This document shows, piece after piece, positions 1-8,651 of a stretch of DNA of 64,000 nucleotides (positions within the stretch are counted from its first letter, which is position 1; each line of letters opens with the position of its first letter). Below the pieces are notes generated by a model. It was not told where the DNA came from and made no database searches. It worked only from the letters and a program-made list of their open reading frames with translations. Made by a program: the position numbers and the translations under genes. The DNA is from JBCCDY01 sp039030555 (lineage in GTDB: Bacteria; Bacteroidota; Bacteroidia; Cytophagales; Cyclobacteriaceae): positions 248,001 through 312,000 of the forward strand of contig JBCCDY010000002.1 of NCBI GenBank assembly GCA_039030555.1. The letters run 5' to 3'.

Positions 1-941
1 CCGCCTGATTCATTTAACATTTCTCTTTCAAGGAAAGAAATGGTATCCAGAACAACCGCTCTGTAGAGATCATTTCTAGTAACGGAATAGGCCTTGGCAT
101 ATAAATTAACTAGTTGAGCGTTGTCATAAAGCATTTTTTCGAAATGTGGAGCAAACCATTCTCCATCTACCGAATAGCGGGAAAAACCACCTCCGGCCTG
201 ATCATATATTCCACCTAAAGCCATTTTTTCAAGGGTTAGGTTCAAGTGCTGAAGAGCTTTGTCATCTTCAAAATACCGGGAAAATTCCAGAGCTAATTCC
301 CAATTGGAAGGCATTGGAAATTTAGGTGCTTTATCCAGGCCTCCGAATTTAGCATCAAAATTTCTTGAAAAAGCTTCAAACGAAGTCTTCAACACCTTTT
401 CACTGAAATCGTGATTTCCTTCTAACTTATATCTATCGGACTCTTTTATGGAAATGGATTTCTGGAATTGATTGGCAGAATCTTCCAGATCATCACGTTT
501 TTCTTTAAATGCTTTAGAGACCTGATTCAAAAGGTTTGCCCATCCTCTTGGAGGAAAGTAAGTTCCTCCATAAAAAGGCTTTTGATCTGGAGTTAAAATT
601 ACGTTTAAAGGCCAGCCTCCGTTGATCCCCATAGCCTGTACAGCCTCCATATAGATTTGATCAATATCTGGTCTTTCTTCCCGATCAAGCTTGATGCATA
701 TATATTGATCGTTCATGATTTTGGCAATACTTTCATTTTCAAAGCTTTCTCTTTCCATTACATGGCACCAGTGGCACGAAGAGTAGCCTATACTTAATAT
801 GATAGGTTTATCCTCTGTCTTTGCTTTTTCTAGCGCTTCTTTTCCCCATGGATACCATTCTACGGGGTTATAGGCATGTTGTAGCAGGTAAGGGCTGGTT
901 TCGTGAATAAGTCGATTTGGTGTTTTTTCCTGAGTTGACAT
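1..941 (-). CDS. Thioredoxin domain-containing protein, YyaL/DUF255 (SSP411) family, C-terminus cut by window edge
   Basis: Reading leftward from the ATG at 939-941 gives 313 codons open to the window edge, so the C-terminal half (expected all-alpha, six-hairpin-glycosidase-like) is missing. The N-terminus is diagnostic of the YyaL/SSP411 family: a thioredoxin-like domain begins around residue 8 with NRLIHETSPYLLQHAYNPV, carries the CxxC-type motif SSCHWCHVMERESF near residue 55, and continues with LDREERPDIDQIY and GGWPLNVILTPDQKPFYGGT. The family is probably cytosolic and its biochemical role is poorly defined; thiol redox activity follows from the CHWC motif. It is divergent from the outer-membrane barrel gene at 1025, with 83 bases between the starts. 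Confidence 0.93.
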   Translation of the reverse strand, partial: MSTQEKTPNRLIHETSPYLLQHAYNPVEWYPWGKEALEKAKTEDKPIILSIGYSSCHWCHVMERESFENESIAKIMNDQYICIKLDREERPDIDQIYMEAVQAMGINGGWPLNVILTPDQKPFYGGTYFPPRGWANLLNQVSKAFKEKRDDLEDSANQFQKSISIKESDRYKLEGNHDFSEKVLKTSFEAFSRNFDAKFGGLDKAPKFPMPSNWELALEFSRYFEDDKALQHLNLTLEKMALGGIYDQAGGGFSRYSVDGEWFAPHFEKMLYDNAQLVNLYAKAYSVTRNDLYRAVVLDTISFLEREMLNESG

Positions 942-1024
942 TAATCAATATATAATATGATTGGAGTGTGGTTGCTCTTTAAATTTTATGCCATAAATTG
1001 CGTCATTTTTAGAACGAATCACAA

Positions 1025-3586
1025 ATGAATATACTGGGTAGAGGATTAATTTTTGGGTTTATATTGTTGACTCTGTTTCAGGTCAAGGCTCAAGAGCAGG
1101 AGGACTTTTTGTACGAAGACCTATCAAAGGGGATCGTAAGTGAATTATCAAGAAAGGAATTTATATCCAATACATTCTTCGACAGCGTTTATAATCATTA
1201 TAATTTTGAACACTTTCTGGATAATTACTATGGTTATGGGCATTATCAAACAGAAGTAACCGGTAACTTTAGTACTCCCGACAATTATAATTTTTCACTA
1301 GTAGGAGCTTCTCATAGATGGAACAGGTTTTATTACCAGGGACATCGCTTTAATGATGTTTATTTCCCAGGAGGAGTATTGTATAAACCTCAGCTATACA
1401 ATACCAACATACAAATTGATCTTGTAGAAACTAGTGTCAATTTTGACCGCTCAAGAAACTTACCTAATCGTGTTTATGCGCAGTTTCAGTCTGGAAATGC
1501 GGGGAACGATGTTCCATGGGCTCATGAATTTTATGACCTAACCAATGGCCATGATACGGGTGTTTCAACAGCTTTTCCGGGCTTAGAATTTTCCGAACGA
1601 TCCCGGATTGGAAATCGAGGGCTTTTTCATTTTTCAAAATCAGGTAAATATCAGCACACCGGTTACGTTACTGTAGGCGATCGTTTATTCGCACAAAGAG
1701 ATTTCGCAAGGATCAATGGGACTAGTAGAGAGAATTTCTCCACGGTGTTTTTAAATGGAGAACTACCTAATATTATTCCAGTATTTGATGATTTCAACTA
1801 TTTGTTCAGCTACAATAGAAGAGACGATCTTTTTGCAGAATTCTATATGAATGAAAATGAGTCTGCTCAATACGATGCAATCAATTTCTCATTGTATGGA
1901 AGGCAGTACCTGAACCCTAACTTCAAATTGAATTCGGGTGTTAATTTTTCTTTTAAATCAATTAGACGTAATGAACTGGAATTTTCCAGAAACTTTATCG
2001 ATCAGGATGGAGAAAGCCTGGAGCCCTGGTACCCAGATGCTGATGTCGCAGAAATTTCATTAAGCAATTCTTTCGAGAAGCGCTTGGACTTCTTGAAAGG
2101 GCTCAGTCTCAAGTTTGATTCTTATAATACTTTAATTGTTCAGAACGCAACGACAGACAGTTGGAGTAACACTGTATTCAGAGAATTTTTTGATAATGAT
2201 ACTGTAACTCGCGCGACTGCAGAATTAATTCCTCAGGCTGATACCACTTTTACTTCTCTTTATGAATATCAGTGGAGGGCTAATGACTATACCTCAGGTC
2301 TTTTTGAGAATACGTTAGGTCTTAGTTATGTCACCAGACTTGGGGATCACTCAAGATTAACTTTAGGTGCCGATGTTACATTCGATGGTTTCACCGATGG
2401 ATCGGAATCCGTATTCAATGCTGCAGGACAGTTTGATGTTTTATACGAGAACAGATTTTCTGATAGGTTCTTTTTCTCCGCAAATGGAGGACGCCGAAGA
2501 ATTCCTTACGATTATGAGTTATTAAAATTTGTATCAGATGACTATTTATCTGGAACGGTTAATTTCTGGGATGACTCGAACAATGATAGACAATTTCAAG
2601 AAAATGAACGAAACGGTGTGTTTTACGAAACAGGTGGAGAAAATCGCAGGTTAGGAGACGATTTAAAGCAGCCGGCAATTTGGTATATCGATATAGATGG
2701 AAATTATAAAGCTGGAAACTGGACATTTGGGGCTATACTACAATATCGTCAGTTCAGGAATACCTGGTCTGTAGACTACGACAGGCCAGCTGAGGACATA
2801 GGTTTCTTTGAAGAGTTTAGAGGTCAGGAATTCTATTTCTTGAGACCTGATCAAGATTTTGACTTTGTGGTAGGAAATTTTCGAGAAGATCTATTTGAGC
2901 AAGCTGCTGAGACGGATCCCAATATTTTCTTTGAGCAACCTTTTTATGCAGGAGCGACTTTGAATGCTCAGCATGAAAGGGATCGACTTTTCTTCAATAT
3001 TTCATTTACTGCGTATATGGTAGTCGGTTTTGGGCCTCTTGGCAACGGACCTAATGGGAACCAGGTTGGAATCTTATCGGAGACTTTAGCTAACCCAAAC
3101 ACTTATATCAATTATTTGGGACGACTTGATTCTGATCGGGCATATATTATACGAGGTGCTGTTCAATACAAATGGACGGATAGATTCTCTTCTCTTTTAA
3201 GAGTTAAGTATAAAGATGGTCAACCGGTAAGCTTATTTACTTCTGATGTTGCTACAAGTGATTTAGGAAATGCTTCACAATTCTTACAACCAGGTCAAAA
3301 CCAGGTTTCTATTGCTAATGCAAATATTGGAGGTATTAATCCTTTTACAGGTGAATTTGGTTCGAGAGAAGCCGGAGCCTGGAATTTCGATCTTCACCTA
3401 AATTATGATCTAAGCTTATTCAATAAGCCAATGGCCATATCTTTTGATGTTTATAATATTATGGATGTGGAGTCTAATTTGAATAATCTGCACTTTGCAC
3501 CAACTACCGGAACTCCTGAAGATCGTTTTGGGGGAGAAGTACAGTTACCCAGGGCTTACTCTATTAACCTGGATTACTATTTTTAA
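1025..3586 (+). CDS. TonB-dependent receptor-like outer-membrane beta-barrel protein
   Basis: 853 residues. A signal peptide (residues 1-22, cleavage after VKA) precedes a mature part rich in aromatic and Asp/Asn residues in alternating-strand pattern, ending in LDYYF; a terminal aromatic residue is typical of barrels inserted by BamA. Residues ~75-150 resemble the end of a TonB plug (YYQGHRFNDVYFPGG), but there is no recognisable carboxypeptidase-regulatory-like domain and no clear TonB box, so it is an atypical member. The substrate is unknown: no SusD-like partner or transport gene is adjacent. Its last 23 bases overlap the 3' end of the convergent GSCFA gene. A TonB-dependent receptor is the best guess; another barrel type is possible. 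Confidence 0.75.
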   Translation: MNILGRGLIFGFILLTLFQVKAQEQEDFLYEDLSKGIVSELSRKEFISNTFFDSVYNHYNFEHFLDNYYGYGHYQTEVTGNFSTPDNYNFSLVGASHRWNRFYYQGHRFNDVYFPGGVLYKPQLYNTNIQIDLVETSVNFDRSRNLPNRVYAQFQSGNAGNDVPWAHEFYDLTNGHDTGVSTAFPGLEFSERSRIGNRGLFHFSKSGKYQHTGYVTVGDRLFAQRDFARINGTSRENFSTVFLNGELPNIIPVFDDFNYLFSYNRRDDLFAEFYMNENESAQYDAINFSLYGRQYLNPNFKLNSGVNFSFKSIRRNELEFSRNFIDQDGESLEPWYPDADVAEISLSNSFEKRLDFLKGLSLKFDSYNTLIVQNATTDSWSNTVFREFFDNDTVTRATAELIPQADTTFTSLYEYQWRANDYTSGLFENTLGLSYVTRLGDHSRLTLGADVTFDGFTDGSESVFNAAGQFDVLYENRFSDRFFFSANGGRRRIPYDYELLKFVSDDYLSGTVNFWDDSNNDRQFQENERNGVFYETGGENRRLGDDLKQPAIWYIDIDGNYKAGNWTFGAILQYRQFRNTWSVDYDRPAEDIGFFEEFRGQEFYFLRPDQDFDFVVGNFREDLFEQAAETDPNIFFEQPFYAGATLNAQHERDRLFFNISFTAYMVVGFGPLGNGPNGNQVGILSETLANPNTYINYLGRLDSDRAYIIRGAVQYKWTDRFSSLLRVKYKDGQPVSLFTSDVATSDLGNASQFLQPGQNQVSIANANIGGINPFTGEFGSREAGAWNFDLHLNYDLSLFNKPMAISFDVYNIMDVESNLNNLHFAPTTGTPEDRFGGEVQLPRAYSINLDYYF

Positions 3587-4559
3587 TCTGATCAATGCGA
3601 TGAGTGATGTTATTAATCTCATCGCTTACGTTCACACTTTCATCAATCTCTTGAAATTGAGCTAGAAGATTCTGAAGAAACTTCAGATGCTCTTTGGTAT
3701 TTGGATGGAATGGACGATGTTCTAAAGAAGTGTAAAGCTTTTCGAGCCTTTTCACTAGGCTTATCGAATCGAGTGATAACTGGGTTTCCTTAAATTTTTC
3801 CCAAATGTATAGCTCAGCTTGATTGTTAGGGTGAATTAGATCATCACTGTAAAATCTGTAATCACGCAGATCGTCAGTCATAATTTCATAAGAAGGAAAA
3901 TACTTGACATCTTCATAATTTTCGGTACTCTTATGACAGAATAACCTTAACGTAGATTTACTGACCGAATTGAGTTGTAAGCTATCTTTTACGTGTCTTA
4001 CAGGACTTACAGTAAGTATAATTTTGATTTTCGGATTAAAGTTTTTTAAAGAGGAATACGTTTTCTCAAAAACCGAATCTAGTTCTTCTATATCCATGAG
4101 CTTTTTATCAAAAAGACCAGAGGGCATTTTATGACAATTTGCTACCCACTCGTTTCTATCTTTCAGCTCATACCCATAGGCAGAGCCTAACGTGAGGACT
4201 AAAAAATCAGTGTCTTTCAGAGATTCATGGAGCCGAAGTATTAATTGATTGACGTTCGCTTTCAACTCATTTAAGCTTGTTGAGGAAAGCTTCGAATGAA
4301 AAAAGTAGTTATACCATACTTCTCTATTTAAAACGTAACTCTCTTCATTGGGTAACTCCTTATTAATTCCAAATTTTAGAATTTGGAATATTGATAAAGG
4401 ATTATAGATGGTCCCAAAGGGATTATTGAGAATATTGAACTTACTTTCTAAAAGTTTCTTTCCAATAAGTTCTGAAAAACAAGATCCTAAAGACACCAGA
4501 CGGTGGTTGAGATCTATTAATTGCTTGGATTGAGGTATTTTAATTTCAGTTCTAAACAT
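3564..4559 (-). CDS. GSCFA domain-containing protein (SGNH-hydrolase-like)
   Basis: 331 residues with the family-naming motif LVSLGSCFSELIG at residues 21-33. A later SDDLIHPNNQA segment resembles the DxxH block of SGNH/GDSL-type esterases, and VLTLGSAYGYE lies between. The GSCFA family is common in Bacteroidota and has no settled substrate; an esterase or acyltransferase role is inference from the SGNH-like blocks. No signal peptide, so cytosolic. It lies 66 bases downstream of rplI, but a strong intrinsic terminator fills that gap, so it is probably expressed only by read-through or its own promoter. Its 3' end overlaps the convergent barrel gene by 23 bases. Confidence 0.88.
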   Translation of the reverse strand: MFRTEIKIPQSKQLIDLNHRLVSLGSCFSELIGKKLLESKFNILNNPFGTIYNPLSIFQILKFGINKELPNEESYVLNREVWYNYFFHSKLSSTSLNELKANVNQLILRLHESLKDTDFLVLTLGSAYGYELKDRNEWVANCHKMPSGLFDKKLMDIEELDSVFEKTYSSLKNFNPKIKIILTVSPVRHVKDSLQLNSVSKSTLRLFCHKSTENYEDVKYFPSYEIMTDDLRDYRFYSDDLIHPNNQAELYIWEKFKETQLSLDSISLVKRLEKLYTSLEHRPFHPNTKEHLKFLQNLLAQFQEIDESVNVSDEINNITHRIDQIKNSNPG

Positions 4560-4567
4560 ATAGAAAC

Positions 4568-4597
4568 AAAAAAAGCGCTCTTTTACAAAGAACGCTT
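4568..4597 (-). terminator. Intrinsic terminator after rplI
   Basis: On the minus strand an 11-bp stem (AAGCGTTCTTT pairing with AAAGAGCGCTT, one G-T wobble) with a 3-nt loop is followed by a run of seven or more T. It sits 29 bases past the rplI stop codon and closes the rpsF-rpsR-rplI transcript. Confidence 0.85.
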
Positions 4598-4625
4598 TTC
4601 CATTATAAATTATAAAGAGACTTAT

Positions 4626-5069
4626 TTACTCAGCTACTATTTTAAGCTGAACCTCTTTTTTTATTTCTTTATGTAAGTCCAAAACAGCTGTATGCTCTCC
4701 CAACTCTTTGATCTGTGAAGGGAATGTGATTTTTTTTCTATCAATAGTAATCCCCTTAGCTTCAAGCGTATCCGCAACCTGTAAAGTCGTGATAGCTCCG
4801 AAGATTTTTCCGCTTTCCCCAGCTTTTGTATTAATAGTTAGTGTTAAATCACCAATCTTTTCAGCTAAAGCTTCAGCATCCTTTTTAAGTTTTTCAGCTT
4901 TGTGAGATGCTTGTCTTACATTTTCATTGATCATTTTCACATTGCTTTTACTAGCAATGATTGCGTGTCCTCTAGGAATAAGAAAATTTCTGCCGTAACC
5001 AGGTTTAACAGTTACTACATCGTTCTTATAGCCTAATCCTTGTATATCTTCTCTAAGAATTACTTCCAT
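4626..5069 (-). CDS. rplI: 50S ribosomal protein L9
   Basis: 147 residues, normal length for bL9. The N-terminal 23S rRNA-binding domain shows the family signature LGYKNDVVTVKPGYGRNFLI at residues 12-31, followed by the long connecting helix (residues ~45-75, Lys/Glu/Ala rich) and the C-terminal domain. It is the last gene of rpsF-rpsR-rplI, 20 bases after rpsR, and is followed by an intrinsic terminator. Confidence 0.98.
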   Translation of the reverse strand: MEVILREDIQGLGYKNDVVTVKPGYGRNFLIPRGHAIIASKSNVKMINENVRQASHKAEKLKKDAEALAEKIGDLTLTINTKAGESGKIFGAITTLQVADTLEAKGITIDRKKITFPSQIKELGEHTAVLDLHKEIKKEVQLKIVAE

Positions 5070-5089
5070 GATGCCTCCTAAATTTTAGA

Positions 5090-5341
5090 TTATTTAAGTG
5101 AGTCAGCTACGTACGGAAGAAGAGCTAAATGCCTTGCTCTTTTAACCGCTTGTGAAACCTTCTTTTGAAACTTAACACTGGTACCAGTAAGCCTTCTAGG
5201 TAAAATTTTGCCTTGTTCATTTACAAATTTCAATAAGAAGTCAGCATCTTTATAATCTATATACTTGATACCACTCTTTTTGAATCGGCAGTACTTCTTT
5301 TTCTGCTGTTCTTTGTTTATTGGTTCGTTCTGAAGTGTCAT
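5090..5341 (-). CDS. rpsR: 30S ribosomal protein S18
   Basis: 83 residues. The conserved S18 core is plain: Tyr-Lys-Asp-rich entry, then KILPRRLTGTSVKFQKKV and QAVKRARHLALLPYV at the end. It binds 16S rRNA as a heterodimer with S6. Its ATG overlaps the stop of rpsF by four bases (ATGA at 5338-5341), indicating translational coupling of the two partners. Confidence 0.98.
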   Translation of the reverse strand: MTLQNEPINKEQQKKKYCRFKKSGIKYIDYKDADFLLKFVNEQGKILPRRLTGTSVKFQKKVSQAVKRARHLALLPYVADSLK

Positions 5342-5706
5342 GCTTTTACTGGTTCCTCCTTAACTGGCTTGTTGTTTTTAAATTCTCCTTTTCTTCTTCT
5401 GTCGTTGTAAACTACTGCATGCTTATCTAAAGCCACAGTTAAAAAGCGAAGAACCGCTTCATCCCTTCTAAACTCAGTTTCAAGCTTATCGATGGTTGCT
5501 GCTTCCGCTTCGTACTCAACAAGATTATAAAAGCCGGTAGATTTGTGCTGAATCTGATAAGACAATTTTTTCAATCCCCATTTTTCGGAATTGATAATCT
5601 TTGCTCCATTATCCTTTAGGATAGATTCAAATTTACCGACAGTATCCTTCATCTGAGCCTCAGACAAAACGGGAGTTAAAATGAATACCGTCTCGTAATT
5701 TTTCAT
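5338..5706 (-). CDS. rpsF: 30S ribosomal protein S6
   Basis: 122 residues starting MKNYETVFILTPVL, the typical S6 first strand, with WGLKKLSYQIQHKSTGFY in the middle and a basic, low-complexity tail (RRRKGEFKNNKPVKEEPVKA). It is the first gene of the S6-S18-L9 operon. A good promoter lies directly upstream, with the expected start site only ~20 bases from the ATG, so there is no room for a long structured leader. Confidence 0.98.
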   Translation of the reverse strand: MKNYETVFILTPVLSEAQMKDTVGKFESILKDNGAKIINSEKWGLKKLSYQIQHKSTGFYNLVEYEAEAATIDKLETEFRRDEAVLRFLTVALDKHAVVYNDRRRKGEFKNNKPVKEEPVKA

Positions 5707-5734
5707 TAGATTTTATTTATTAAAATTTGGCCTG

Positions 5735-5765
5735 CAAAGGTAAGGTTTAGTTTGTTTAAATACAA
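5735..5765 (-). promoter_or_regulatory. Promoter of the rpsF operon (Bacteroidota type)
   Basis: Minus strand: TTG (5763-5765), 20-base spacer, TACCTTTG (5735-5742). This matches the Bacteroidota housekeeping consensus TTG-N17-23-TAnnTTTG. The upstream box abuts the stop codon of the coiled-coil gene (5767), so the operon starts almost inside its neighbour's end. Confidence 0.75.
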
Positions 5766-5766
5766 T

Positions 5767-6690
5767 TTACCTTACTTCAAAAGTAGATTTTCCTATGATA
5801 TAGTCGTCGGCATAAAGCTCTACCGTATAATTCCCTACTGCATATTCACTTCCTTTATCGTATTCAAACTCTAACTGCTGGCCGCTGTTATCGAATAAGA
5901 TTTCTTTCTTTGCGGTATAAAAAGTTTCCTTATTATCAATTTGAAAGGTTCCGGAACCACTGGATACATCAAACAGAACCTGGTCATTCTGATCGACAAC
6001 CCTTAAAATAATATCTTTTCCTCCGATTGGGGCTACATCATTTTTAGCCAGGGTAAATTCAACATTAAGTCTATCCAACCACCTTTTTCGTAGTGTTCCT
6101 GTTTTCTCTTTACCTCTATTGTTAATACCAGTTATTGATATTTTTTCAGCCTTCAAGCGGGATGCGAGCGTAACTTTTTCCTGAAGCTTTTGTCTTTCCT
6201 CATTCAGATTGGAAATCGAAGAACTCAGCTCATTTTTTTCTGTCTTCAGTGTCGTATTCTCTTCGAGAAGTTGATCGTTTACTGCTTTCAGCTGAGCTAT
6301 TTCCTCATCTTTTTTTAGTAATAATTCAGTATATCCCTCAACTCTTTCTCTAAGTTGCCCGATTTGGACATCTTTTGATCTTCTTATTTTTTTCTTCTCC
6401 TCTTCCAATTGTTCTTTCAACTCTTGGAGTTCTTCAACACTTTGTCCTAACTCTTCTACCTCTTTAATTTTCAAAACGAGGTTTTGGCTCATTGAATCGA
6501 GTTTTAAATAGGTGATATCAAGTTCCTCTTCAACAGCCTTCTTTTCTGAAGCAAGTCTTTGATTATCAGCATGATTTAGATAAAGAAATACTCCAAGTAC
6601 GATGATAATAAGAACAGATATGATAAGAATAACACCTCTTCCCTTCTTTGGTTCTTCTTGTATTGGAGCTTTATTTTCCTCTTGTTCCAT
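5767..6690 (-). CDS. Membrane-anchored coiled-coil protein of unknown function
   Basis: 307 residues. An acidic cytoplasmic N-terminus (1-19) is followed by one transmembrane helix (residues ~20-38, ILIISVLIIIVLGVFLYL), a long heptad-patterned coiled coil (residues ~45-185, Glu/Lys/Leu rich) and a C-terminal beta-rich domain (~190-307). Such proteins are often labelled SMC-like or ParA-like in Bacteroidota on coiled-coil similarity alone; nothing here supports a chromosome role. It lies upstream of rpsF on the same strand, but rpsF has its own promoter. I do not recognise the C-terminal domain; a periplasmic structural or scaffold role is only inference. Confidence 0.8.
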   Translation of the reverse strand: MEQEENKAPIQEEPKKGRGVILIISVLIIIVLGVFLYLNHADNQRLASEKKAVEEELDITYLKLDSMSQNLVLKIKEVEELGQSVEELQELKEQLEEEKKKIRRSKDVQIGQLRERVEGYTELLLKKDEEIAQLKAVNDQLLEENTTLKTEKNELSSSISNLNEERQKLQEKVTLASRLKAEKISITGINNRGKEKTGTLRKRWLDRLNVEFTLAKNDVAPIGGKDIILRVVDQNDQVLFDVSSGSGTFQIDNKETFYTAKKEILFDNSGQQLEFEYDKGSEYAVGNYTVELYADDYIIGKSTFEVR

Positions 6691-6728
6691 AAAGATTTCT
6701 ATTAATTCGAGTCTTTTAAAAATCGCCG

Positions 6729-6736
6729 CAAAGTTA
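6729..6736 (-). promoter_or_regulatory. Candidate -7 promoter element for the coiled-coil gene
   Basis: TAACTTTG on the minus strand matches TAnnTTTG exactly, 38 bases upstream of the ATG at 6690. No clear TTG box was found at the usual distance, so only half of the promoter is supported. Confidence 0.45.
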
Positions 6737-6766
6737 AGTATTATTGTATAAAATGAATCGAAACGT

Positions 6767-7366
6767 ATGTCGGAAATAAATAAGCATCATTGGAATGAAT
6801 CATATTGGTCTGATCGATATAAAACAGGTCAAATACAATGGGATACTGGTTCTATAACGACTCCTTTGAAAGAGTATTTTGATCAATTAACAGATAAGAA
6901 TATAAAAATTTTGATTCCGGGTTGTGGTAATGGATATGAACCAGAGTATCTATGGAACAATGACTTCAAGAATGTTTTCGTTGTTGACCTTTCTAAAGAA
7001 CCTTTAGCGAATTTAGAACTTAGACTCCCCGAGTTTCCGAATGCCCAACTCCTTCAAGGTGATTTCTTCGATTTGGAAGATACTTTTGACCTGATTGTAG
7101 AGCAGACTTTTTTTTGCTCTTTGAACCCTTCACAGCGACCATCCTATGCCTCAAAAATGAATAGACTACTCAAGCCAGGTGGAAAGCTTATAGGCTTACT
7201 TTTTGATGATGAGTTGTTCAAGGATCACCCACCTTTTGGAGGAAACAAAGAAGAATATCTAAGTTATTTTAAACCCTTCTTCAAGACTAAGGTATTTGAG
7301 CGCTCATATAATTCGATTAAACCAAGAAGAGATCGAGAGCTTTTTATTAATCTGGAGAAAGGCTAA
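6767..7366 (+). CDS. SAM-dependent methyltransferase, thiopurine methyltransferase (TPMT) superfamily
   Basis: 199 residues. The start HHWNESYWSDRYKTGQIQWD is typical of bacterial TPMT-like proteins. Motif I of the class I Rossmann fold is ILIPGCGNGYEPEYL (residues ~48-62), followed by VVDLSKEPL (acidic residue binding the SAM ribose) and DLIVEQTFFCSL (motif IV region), and LKPGGKLIGLLF. The family methylates sulfur, selenium or other small nucleophiles, so detoxification of thiols, chalcogens or halides is plausible; the true substrate is unknown. It is cytosolic and monocistronic, and its stop codon lies in one arm of a hairpin shared with the convergent gene. Confidence 0.88.
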   Translation: MSEINKHHWNESYWSDRYKTGQIQWDTGSITTPLKEYFDQLTDKNIKILIPGCGNGYEPEYLWNNDFKNVFVVDLSKEPLANLELRLPEFPNAQLLQGDFFDLEDTFDLIVEQTFFCSLNPSQRPSYASKMNRLLKPGGKLIGLLFDDELFKDHPPFGGNKEEYLSYFKPFFKTKVFERSYNSIKPRRDRELFINLEKG

Positions 7367-7382
7367 TGGTTTATACCATTAG
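7363..7382. terminator. Bidirectional hairpin between convergent genes, carrying both stop codons
   Basis: CTAATGGT-TTAT-ACCATTAG: an 8-bp perfect stem with a 4-base loop. The TAA of the TPMT-like gene (7364-7366) lies in the left arm and the TAA of the convergent methyltransferase (complement of 7379-7381) in the right arm. The stem is AT-rich and T runs are short, so terminator strength is uncertain. Confidence 0.55.
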
Positions 7383-8155
7383 AAAGTAAGTAGCCAATGC
7401 TCTTTAGCTAATTCAGCTCGTTTAAAGAGTATTCCAAATTGATAAGTTTCAATGGATAGGGTGAATAATTTGTCCTGCCTTATGAAGTCCCATGCCTCCC
7501 GCATTTCTTTATTCCAATTTATGTCGTCAAGCACGATGATTCCGTTGGAACTTAGTTTGATTTTTAAAAGCTCAAAATACTTTAAAGAGGCCTGCTTTGT
7601 ATGATTAGCGTCGATGAAACCAAAGTCTATTTCATGATTCAAAGAGTCAATGAAATCAGGTAGGGCTAAATCTATATTCCCATGTATCAAATCAACCTTC
7701 TTAATTAATTTCAATTCTTGAAGATTCTGTTTAGCCAAACCAATAAGTTGTTTGTCCCCTTCAAATGAAAATACTTTTTTAACTAAGCTAGGATGAGCTA
7801 GATAAGCTGTATTTATTCCTAGGGATGTCCCTAATTCGACTATTATTTCAAATTTGAAATAATCAATGAGTGATTTTAAAAGCGCAGAATTCCTTGATGA
7901 AGTAAGGCTATTGTATGCAATTGAACTTATACTACGTTTATTCGAAGGCATAACTCTTGAACCTGCGCCTAAGTCTTCAATTTCAATATCAGTTTGGTTC
8001 TTTTTGAGTTCTGCGCGCAATTGCTCTATACGTTCATTAGAATAGGAAGAACTAAAGCACTGATCATATAAATTGAAGAGGAAAGGACTTTGTAAAGAAT
8101 GTCTGTCGTAACTTTTGAGCCAGTAAATGAAGTATCTATAAACCTGAAAGAGCAA
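7379..8155 (-). CDS. Class I SAM-dependent methyltransferase (O-methyltransferase-like)
   Basis: 258 residues. A helical N-terminal part (1-85) leads into a Rossmann methyltransferase: IIVELGTSLGINTAYLA (motif I, residues ~104-120), VFSFEGDKQLIGLAKQNL with the acidic SAM-binding residue, DFGFIDANHTKQASLKYF (motif IV with DANH, as in the Methyltransf_24/O-methyltransferase group) and GIIVLDDINWN. The substrate cannot be read from sequence. It starts two bases after apaG ends and is surely cotranscribed with it. Confidence 0.85.
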   Translation of the reverse strand: MLFQVYRYFIYWLKSYDRHSLQSPFLFNLYDQCFSSSYSNERIEQLRAELKKNQTDIEIEDLGAGSRVMPSNKRSISSIAYNSLTSSRNSALLKSLIDYFKFEIIVELGTSLGINTAYLAHPSLVKKVFSFEGDKQLIGLAKQNLQELKLIKKVDLIHGNIDLALPDFIDSLNHEIDFGFIDANHTKQASLKYFELLKIKLSSNGIIVLDDINWNKEMREAWDFIRQDKLFTLSIETYQFGILFKRAELAKEHWLLTF

Positions 8156-8157
8156 TA

Positions 8158-8550
8158 TTAATTTAGCTTGAAAGGAACTACCATATGAAATTCAGGTATC
8201 CTCACTTTAAATTGGTTTCCATCGACAACTTTTTCCATAAGATACGTACCAAACATTTTACCAATGCCTGATTTTAAATTACAGCCGGAAACATATTGAT
8301 GATGTTCACCTGGCTCTATGACAGGTTGTACTCCAACCACACCTTCTCCTTCAACTTCTCGTAATGAATAACTTGCATCATTTATGTACCAATGCCTTCG
8401 TAGAAGTTGAATAGAATAATCGCTCTTATTTTCGATGATGACCTTATATGTGAAGACAAAATGAAACTGTCTCGGACTAGAGTAATCCGGCTGGTATTCG
8501 GTTTCAATAGTTACCTGTATGCCTTGTGTAGTTTCAGTGACCATCATCAC
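8158..8550 (-). CDS. apaG: ApaG domain protein
   Basis: 130 residues (or 128 from the third Met; three ATG codons in a row make the start ambiguous). Full-length ApaG beta-sandwich: VTIETEYQPDYSSP near the N-terminus, LLRRHWYINDA, GEGVVGVQPVIEPGEHHQY with the family's GVVG-x-QP-x-I-x-PGE pattern, and GTYLMEKVVDG. ApaG has been linked to Co2+ and Mg2+ efflux phenotypes in enterobacteria, but its molecular function is unresolved. First gene of a two-gene unit with the downstream methyltransferase. Confidence 0.95.
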   Translation of the reverse strand: MMMVTETTQGIQVTIETEYQPDYSSPRQFHFVFTYKVIIENKSDYSIQLLRRHWYINDASYSLREVEGEGVVGVQPVIEPGEHHQYVSGCNLKSGIGKMFGTYLMEKVVDGNQFKVRIPEFHMVVPFKLN

Positions 8551-8651
8551 AATTATTAAATAAGTAAACGCTCAGGTAGAATTATGGTTTAAATTACAAT
8601 TAACTTTCACCAATGTATTAAATTCTTCACATTTTATATCAATTATATATA

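Noticed and set aside
5707..5766. S6:S18-binding RNA leader before rpsF
   Set aside because: The promoter lies so close to the ATG that the leader would be only ~20 bases, too short for the known motif.
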